DNA from: Struthidea cinerea
Taxonomy: Eukaryota > Chordata > Aves > Passeriformes > Corcoracidae
Assembly: GCA_013397865.1 (NCBI GenBank)
Contig: VZTI01000933.1
Coordinates: forward strand, 2,135,046 to 2,199,045
Direction: 5' to 3'
Length of the DNA: 64,000 bases
The position numbers and the translations under genes are program-made. The notes below the pieces were generated by a model, which ran no database searches, had not been told where the DNA came from, and saw nothing but the letters and a program-made list of their open reading frames with translations. Each line of letters starts with the position of its first letter. Position 1 is the first letter of the stretch. Of the stretch, positions 60,401-64,000 are shown piece by piece.

Positions 60401-63167
60401 GCAGATGCTGTGGCTGGAGTCACTGCTGAAGATGAGAAGTCTGCAGTGTGTGAAATCCCAAATGAAATTACTGGCAACCTTGAGGTACTATTACTAGAAA
60501 GCTATTCACTAATTCTGTCTATGGTTAATTAGCTAGCTCAGTCTTAATGAATATAAACTGTATTTGTGCTAAAGCTGGCAAAAAGCACATCCATATGCTG
60601 TAAAAATGTGAATTAGCCTCTATAAATAACTCCTAGTTTAGTCAGCTTACATATGATAAGATAAAAAATACTCAGTAATATGACAACATAGATCTTCAGC
60701 CTTACGAAGTGTCAAAAACATGGGCCAAATCCTGCTCTCAGTGATGTCAGTGATAAAATTCCTTCTCAGGGGTTCAGGGGTTCCTACTCAGCTGCTGTGC
60801 TGGAGTATATGTAATGTGTGCTTAACATAAATTGTTAGATGCATCTATGTCACACGTCCTTCAATTTGTGTAAGAAATGACTCATTTATGCCAATTTTAG
60901 GCTTTGTCTGGTAGGTGTGTGACTACACAAGAGCTGCCTTAATGGAACAGATCAGCTGTCAGTATGTGGTCTGCAGACTCTGAGGGGTCCATGATTTCTT
61001 TCTGTGAGGTTCATGGAAGGGAAGGAAGCTACTGTCTCTGGAATTAATAGGAAATGATTGAAAGCAAACCTCCTAGAGGAGAGTTGCACCAAGGAACTGC
61101 TGGAATTTGGTCTTACTGGCAACAAGCAGGTGGCATTAGGCACTTTGAACTTCAGATACAGCACATTAGACACTGTTGACTAAGCAGCAGTTTAATAAAT
61201 ACCTAATGCTATCTGAAAATAGTGTGGTATTGATAAGTTGCTTTACTTGGACTATGCATCAGTGGGCAATATGAATTAGGATCACGATGCCATCATTAGA
61301 TCTACCTATTTGAGTTCATATTCCATTTCAAAATGTCTTTAGAAATCAGAGGGAATCTCTGGCCTATGTTATCTTATTCTGGTCTCTGCCAATAGAAAAG
61401 AGGGAATTCCTGGTTTTCACTTGACCTTGATGCCATTAATATCAGTGCTAAGAGGTTTCTTTCTTTACAAAACTGCACAGATGAGAAAAATGCCTTTTTT
61501 TTTTTCTTCTTTTGTGACTCTGGTTGTATACAAAGGAAATAATTTCCCCTCAGTTTTTAATTCTTTCACCAGTGTATCATTTTCACCCATTTTCTCAGTT
61601 TCTTGACCTCTGAAGTAATCTTATAATTAGATTTTTACCTGATTCATGATCAAACTCATACCATTTTTTGTTATGTGTGAAATATGATTTCGCAATCTGC
61701 ATTATGTCTTAACATATGCATTAACAAGGCAGCTGTTGCTCTAATTGAGTCTTGAAAATAACTTTTAGTCTGATGTCACAGTGCTGACACTCAGGACACT
61801 CAGTGGTCTTGGCAGCAGCCATAGTAAAGTGTGGAGGCAGATGATTTTCACTGGAGGTAGGACCAGAGACAGAGGTATGTGAAAACTGGAGAAGAAAAGG
61901 CATCTGGAGTGTCTGGGAGAGAATTAGCCCAGGGGATCAGTGTTCCAGCAACCAAGTACACACATCATGTAAAGAGATGAAGACATATTCGTTGACACTT
62001 GGATTGAGTATGGTGAAGGCTGTCTCCAAAGATACAAGGTTGAGAGAGAAATTCCAGCCTTTTGGTTCTAATCTGAGCTACTGAGAACTTTGAAAACATT
62101 TTAGCTGTGGTTGCCCATTGATAGATTGCAGAATAGCACTAACAAGGATTTCTAGGACTGGCAAGCCACAAAGTTCCTAAAATGTTGCGTTACTGCAAAC
62201 ACTTCTGGGAGAAATCTATTTGCTTTATCAAAATTCCATTAAGAATGTAACTCTGAGTTTTGGAACGGCTTATGTAGAGTCTGTAAGCCTGTCCTGTGAG
62301 CCTGTCCAAGTTGTTTGAACAAAACTTTATGACTCTTAGTAATACTGTCATTACACTCCTTCCATTTCTCTTGTATTTTTGCAGTAGTCAGTGCTGGTAC
62401 TGATAAATATGCATAAATTACCCATAAAACACCAGTGTTTGTGGCCCTTTTTCCAGTGATCCCACATTTCCAAGTGCCATAGAATCAGAGATTGCTATGC
62501 ATTATCACTGCCAAAGATTGCATTAGAATATGTCACAACCCCTGTACCTTCCCCACAAATGTTACATTGCAAATTAAACACTCAGTGTCTACAGCAGTTT
62601 GGATTTCCAGAATGAGATACAAATTCATAATTGTGTTTGTAATTAAGACAGACAAGAAGCATCACAGAAATACGGTTTTTTATTGTTCATTTTCAGTAAT
62701 GCTTTCTAATTCCAGCACTGTTTCAATAAAACACATTACATTAGAGAACAAACATCTGCAGCAAAGGAAAACAGTGGCAACAACCAGATCCCAAAGCAAT
62801 TTTTCTGATTTGGTGTCTATTGGTAAAGGCTGTCTGAGAATACAGGCAAATCAGCCTATCTCCCAAGACAAGGTTACATGAGGAATGGCTGTCCCAGATC
62901 ACTTCCTGCTCATGGCAGCCGTGCCATCCATCGGAATTGTGCACGGCAATATGATAACGTGTTATCACGTAAGGACAGGCTGCAACACCGTTCCATCTGC
63001 AAAACAGGAAGGTGTGCAGGATAATGTCTGCCTTGCTGCACTACACTGTGTCAAAACCACAAAGACAATGTGCAGCCTAAGATAGCTCCATCATAACCAC
63101 GTCTTTCTTCTGATTTTCTTTACAGGCAGACATAAATGAAAAGCTGCAAATGCAGGAAGAAGCTTAG
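12451..63167 (+). CDS. CABCOCO1: CABCOCO1 coding region, eight exons (join)
   Basis: This is the coding span of the one gene recognised. Exons are 12451-12477, 19436-19566, 22455-22624, 25723-25867, 29999-30071, 59879-59938, 60344-60484 and 63126-63167. They total 789 nt, giving 262 residues plus a TAG stop. All introns are GT-AG and the phases (0, 2, 1, 2, 0, 0, 0) join without a stop. The core, about residues 54-182, contains FLNLTQLK, LLDYYTAGFWWAKEMNF, IIDYLVIS and LFKHYKEYEYLF, which I recognise as the CLAMP / flagellar C1a-32 family and specifically C10orf107/CABCOCO1. Family members are linked to motile cilia, sperm flagella and calcium binding; that role is known from the family and is not shown by this sequence. 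Residues 10-23 (EEVRDQEEDQDQDD) and the C-terminal tail are acidic. The identification was made from memory of the family, without a search. The last three exons are less certain than exons 2-5. Confidence 0.85.
12566..12986 (+). mobile_element. CR1 LINE, 3'-terminal fragment, sense
   Basis: This is a 5'-truncated chicken repeat 1 copy. The stretch 12598-12978 is open and its translation keeps the end of the reverse-transcriptase ORF, with RRLRGDLISVFKCLRG, NMRKNFFVLRVAEHWNGLP and VESPSLETFQAHLD. The nucleotide 3' end has the typical CCTGCCAACCCTACCC followed by ATTCTGTGACTTTGTG, a degraded form of the CR1 terminal octamer repeat. It lies in intron 1 about 90 bp after exon 1, in gene orientation. 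The 5' boundary is approximate. Confidence 0.9.
13294..14146 (+). mobile_element. Solitary endogenous-retrovirus LTR (neoavian TguLTR5-like)
   Basis: This is an element of about 850 bp beginning TGTTGGG and ending ACA. The 4-bp motif GGTG lies directly outside both ends (13290-13293 and 14147-14150) and may be a target-site duplication. Inside are repeated purine-rich units with variants of GGAGCAG and an AATAAA at 13958-13963 followed by a T-rich stretch, as in an LTR R/U5 region. I recognise the sequence as an LTR family widespread in Neoaves (TguLTR5 type, ERVL-related) by memory. No gag, pol or env coding sequence is present, so it is a solo LTR. Confidence 0.75.
18425..18640 (-). mobile_element. 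Degraded CR1 LINE relic, antisense
   Basis: The + strand reads like the complement of the CR1 ORF2 end: a TCCAGTTTGGTCTTGGAAGCC-like block, then CTCTGCCTTTCTGGGTTA, TTCTAATGCTTAA, CATAGTGAAATATTTTTCC and a TTGTGCCCCTGCCC-like stretch, in the order expected for an antisense CR1. It is much more diverged than the copy at 12566. Limits are approximate. Confidence 0.6.
19436..19566 (+). CDS. CABCOCO1: CABCOCO1 coding exon 2
   Basis: This exon encodes residues 10-52 and the first two bases of codon 53. The acceptor is a fairly weak TGTGTGCAG with a purine-interrupted pyrimidine tract, and the donor is a strong AA|GTAAGT. The first part, EEVRDQEEDQDQDDVGG, is highly acidic and could contribute to the calcium binding for which the human protein is named, though no canonical EF-hand loop is visible. 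The second part, NRTFLSLSQITALSEENLEG, leads into the conserved domain of exon 3. The frame has no stop, and 131 nt shifts the phase from 0 to 2. Confidence 0.85.
19567..22454 (+). other. CABCOCO1: CABCOCO1 intron 2
   Basis: This 2.9-kb intron runs from GTAAGT to TTTTAG. It contains an open frame of 116 codons at 21141-21491 with no recognised homology, probably chance. No repeat was recognised. Confidence 0.8.
22455..22624 (+). CDS. CABCOCO1: CABCOCO1 coding exon 3, start of CLAMP-type domain
   Basis: This exon encodes codon 53 (completed), residues 54-109 and the first base of codon 110. It has a TTTTTTTTAG acceptor and a G|GTAAGT donor. The peptide contains FLNLTQLKTSLKEAILLDYY, then GFWWAKEMNF, then a helix rich in Leu and Phe up to LENLS. 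This aromatic helical block is the strongest family signature in the window and gives the identification as the C10orf107 family. It is predicted to be all-alpha. Human homologues carry the same DYY and WAKEMNFS core as far as I recall. Confidence 0.92.
22625..25722 (+). other. CABCOCO1: CABCOCO1 intron 3
   Basis: This 3.1-kb intron has a GTAAGT donor and a TTTGCAG acceptor. Stretches near 22950-23010 and 24405-24480 faintly resemble tRNA-derived SINE (MIR-like) text, too diverged to call. Confidence 0.8.
25723..25867 (+). CDS. CABCOCO1: CABCOCO1 coding exon 4
   Basis: This exon encodes codon 110 (completed), residues 111-157 and two bases of codon 158. The acceptor is ACTTTGCAG and the donor CAG|GTATTT. 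It begins with KHMTLGNNLKELERAMSGTG, a charged helix, followed by a polar loop (KNDSEERGDP) and then FSIEQAKAIIDYLVI. The last segment is the conserved hydrophobic helix that continues into exon 5. The open frame extends into both introns, so the exon limits rest on splice sites and phase rather than on flanking stops. Confidence 0.9.
25868..29998 (+). other. CABCOCO1: CABCOCO1 intron 4
   Basis: This 4.1-kb intron holds the ATT/ACT microsatellite near its start and a G9 run near 26840. Nothing else was recognised. Confidence 0.8.
25964..26009. repeat. Compound trinucleotide microsatellite (ATT)n-(ACT)n
   Basis: Runs of ATT with one interruption pass into six or seven ACT units. The array lies in intron 4, about 100 bp after exon 4. 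Confidence 0.9.
29999..30071 (+). CDS. CABCOCO1: CABCOCO1 coding exon 5, end of conserved core
   Basis: This exon encodes the last base of codon 158 and residues 159-182. It has a TTTTTCAG acceptor and a GAG|GTGAGT donor ending in phase 0. The peptide LFKHYKEYEYLFHGRREEP is rich in aromatic and charged residues and completes the conserved domain. The SLFKHYKEYEYLF helix spans the exon 4-5 junction, which independently supports the join. The next exon found in frame lies 29.8 kb downstream. Confidence 0.9.
34562..35620 (-). mobile_element. Old CR1-type LINE relic, antisense
   Basis: The segment opens with CATAGGACTGGAAGTGATG, like the complement of a CR1 3' end. It continues with blocks I associate with ancient amniote CR1-clade LINEs in antisense: TTGTTCCATCCCCAGTGTTT, TTGTTCCACTTTAAATCAG, ACATAATATTGTTGCTGAG and GGGAATAGCCTACATGATA. 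It has no long ORF and many frame breaks. Assignment is from memory; family and both limits are uncertain. Confidence 0.5.
37577..37639. other. Assembly gap (63 N) in intron 5
   Basis: Sixty-three N follow an A13 run and precede an A-rich stretch. The missing DNA may be a longer homopolymer or a young retroposon tail. Confidence 0.97.
47123..47141 (+). promoter_or_regulatory. ZNF143/THAP11 (GFY)-like motif
   Basis: ACTACGATTCCCGGAATGC matches the well-known vertebrate ACTACAATTCCCAGAATGC motif at all but two positions. Both differences are A to G, and each creates a CG dinucleotide. It lies 31 bp before the inverted repeat at 47173. Such motifs normally sit in promoters; here there is no CpG island. 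Confidence 0.45.
47173..47220. repeat. Perfect 16-bp inverted repeat with 16-nt loop
   Basis: AAAGTCATAATCCATC at 47173-47188 is exactly complementary to GATGGATTATGACTTT at 47205-47220. The loop is 47189-47204. The right arm belongs to the first of two diverged 29-bp tandem units (about 47192-47220 and 47221-47249, sharing CTGATG, AGATC, TG and ATTA in register). No transposase or target duplication was recognised. Confidence 0.9.
49010..49150. repeat. Long imperfect inverted repeat (28/29-bp arms) with nested hairpin
   Basis: Left arm 49010-49037 begins GGGAAGCAGACAG and ends CTTTGATC. Right arm 49122-49150 reads as its complement with four mismatches and one extra base. The 84-nt interior is AT-rich. 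A second perfect stem GATCAAGAT / ATCTTGATC (49104-49112 and 49117-49125) with a GTGT loop overlaps the inner end of the right arm, so two alternative folds compete. Confidence 0.85.
49845..49863. repeat. Short (GT)n microsatellite
   Basis: A short uninterrupted GT run flanked by ATGTAT units, in intron 5. Confidence 0.85.
50920..50939. repeat. (GTTT)n microsatellite
   Basis: Five GTTT units in intron 5. Confidence 0.9.
59879..59938 (+). CDS. CABCOCO1: CABCOCO1 coding exon 6 (acidic tail)
   Basis: This 60-nt exon encodes residues 183-202, DEIELDQPAVPPSASATEFQ. It is preceded by a long pyrimidine tract ending ACTACCAG and followed by CAG|GTATAG. It starts and ends in phase 0, so skipping it would keep the frame. 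The peptide is acidic and proline/serine-rich, probably disordered. I do not recall the homologous human sequence well enough to confirm it; support is the splice sites and frame, plus its position between exon 5 and a plausible terminal exon. Confidence 0.65.
59939..60343 (+). other. CABCOCO1: CABCOCO1 intron 6
   Basis: This is a short intron of 405 bp between the two tail exons, GTATAG to TGCCAG. Its 3' half is GC-rich like exon 7. Nothing else was recognised. Confidence 0.6.
60344..60484 (+). CDS. CABCOCO1: CABCOCO1 coding exon 7 (acidic low-complexity)
   Basis: This exon encodes 47 residues (203-249), beginning GSDQGDDLQEP and ending IPNEITGNLE. It has a TGCTGCCAG acceptor and a GAG|GTACTA donor and is phase 0 on both sides. 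It is GC-richer than its surroundings and rich in Asp, Glu, Ala and Ser, with no recognised domain. It lies only 405 bp from exon 6. The exon could be fast-evolving or lineage-specific, and it could be alternatively spliced without frame loss. Confidence 0.6.
60485..63125 (+). other. CABCOCO1: CABCOCO1 intron 7
   Basis: This 2.6-kb intron runs from GTACTA to TTTACAG. A 129-codon open frame at 62492-62881 has no recognised similarity and no evident splice context linking it to the gene. Confidence 0.6.
63126..63167 (+). CDS. CABCOCO1: CABCOCO1 terminal coding exon 8
   Basis: The acceptor has a strong pyrimidine tract ending TTTACAG. The exon reads ADINEKLQMQEEA followed by TAG at 63165-63167, in phase 0 with exon 7. 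The peptide is a short charged helix that could extend a coiled coil. The assignment rests on the acceptor, the frame and a following region with polyadenylation signals. Confidence 0.6.
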   Translation, partial: ADINEKLQMQEEA

Positions 63168-63945
63168 ACTTGGAGAACAGAAAAATTGAAAACTCCTAAA
63201 TAGCCAGATAAGAAAGGTGATGCTGGATTTTGCAGGAGTTGGGCAGTAGGGGATGGCACACACAGAGGCTGGCTCGCTGCCTGAACAAAATTATTTCTGT
63301 GTAGAGGAAAATGGTTCTGTTAACATTTACCTAGAAGTACTTCATCCCAGTCCCTCAAATTTACGGTGTTCTGCCAGCGTTGTTGTTTAGTTTAGACTTA
63401 AGATTATAAACAGAAGGACACATAATTAAAACATGTTGAAGTTCAGTTTATTTCTGAATAGAAATTCTAGCTTAAAAAAAAAAAAAGCTGCAGTTTCATT
63501 CTCCCAGTTGTGAAATATTTAACAGTTTCTGCTTTACACCTATGTTTTTTTTCAGGAATGTTGCTACAAGGAGAATACATAGAGAGAAAACATCATTTTG
63601 AGGCACTGCAGATATAATAAGGAGAGAATTTAATTAACATGTAATTACGCACTTTTCACTGTAGCTGTTCATTAATAATATGTATGTTACTTCGTTTTAA
63701 TTTGCTTCCTAAGCTTTAAAAAAAATTTAATAGCTTACACTTATTTCTTTCCACCATATTAAAATTGCATAACTGAAGAGTTTGCACTTCAGTATTCCCA
63801 AGAAGAGTTCCTTTAGATTTCAGTGGAATTTTTTCTGGAATGCATGTATCCTTTCATCTGAGAATGTTTCCATATTTTGTCAGACATGATAGAAATGTTT
63901 CATGCTCAAAAGGAATCCAACCAAATAAATGACCTCAGAAGAACT
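63168..63945 (+). other. CABCOCO1: CABCOCO1 3' UTR (inferred)
   Basis: This is AT-rich non-coding sequence after the TAG stop, running to just past the AATAAA at 63924-63929. ATTAAA variants also occur, for example at 63425-63430, so shorter transcripts are possible. An A13 run near 63473-63485 could cause internal oligo-dT priming. The end coordinate is a guess placed about 15 bases after the signal. Confidence 0.5.
63924..63929 (+). promoter_or_regulatory. Candidate polyadenylation signal AATAAA
   Basis: A canonical AATAAA hexamer lies about 760 bp downstream of the CABCOCO1 stop. It is the only canonical AATAAA I noted between the stop and the window end. Cleavage would fall near 63940-63955. 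Confidence 0.55.
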
Positions 63946-64000
63946 GGTTTAACATCTATGTTTCAACCTTGCAGCCTGTATTTACTGTGTCACAGAACTC

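Noticed and set aside
60108..60497. 129-codon open frame overlapping exon 7
   Set aside because: It is out of frame with exon 7, which has splice sites and phase agreement; this is a shadow frame.
62492..62881. 129-codon open frame in intron 7
   Set aside because: No family resemblance and no strong splice sites at its ends; composition is typical of AT-rich chance frames.

Overview
The window looks like avian nuclear DNA, most likely from a neoavian bird. It is AT-rich and intron-rich, with one CpG island. It carries a chicken-repeat-1 (CR1) LINE 3' end and a solitary LTR of a family I recognise from Neoaves. There are no bacterial-style operons, no tRNA or rRNA genes and no CRISPR. Two runs of N (12353-12382 and 37577-37639) mark assembly gaps.

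Layout. Bases 1 to about 12290 are intergenic: no exon was recognised, and there is only one clear local feature, a 29-bp tandem duplication at 11647-11704. A CpG island at about 12291-12560 holds the promoter and first coding exon of the single protein-coding gene found, on the + strand. I identify it as CABCOCO1 (ciliary-associated calcium-binding coiled-coil 1, human C10orf107). I assembled eight coding exons by reading frame and GT-AG splice sites: 12451-12477, 19436-19566, 22455-22624, 25723-25867, 29999-30071, 59879-59938, 60344-60484 and 63126-63167. Phases join without a stop to give a 262-residue protein. The middle of the protein (about residues 54-182) is the conserved part and fits the CLAMP / flagellar C1a-32 family. 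The N-terminus and C-terminus are acidic and low in complexity. A 3' UTR follows, with an AATAAA at 63924-63929 just inside the window end.

Intron 1 begins with two mobile-element copies packed against the promoter: a sense CR1 3' fragment about 90 bp after exon 1, and a solo LTR about 300 bp further on. Intron 5 is very long (29.8 kb, almost half the window). It holds an old antisense CR1-type LINE relic, an assembly gap, two inverted-repeat structures (47173-47220 and 49010-49150), a ZNF143/GFY-like motif and stretches that look like candidate enhancers. The position of these relative to the neighbouring genes known in other vertebrates (TMEM26 upstream, ARID5B downstream) is an expectation from known synteny; neither gene is visible here.

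Most open reading frames outside the eight exons look like chance. I found no convincing new protein system. The points most worth a second look are the transposon-crowded promoter, the phase-0 acidic C-terminal cassette, and the two hairpin-forming elements in intron 5.
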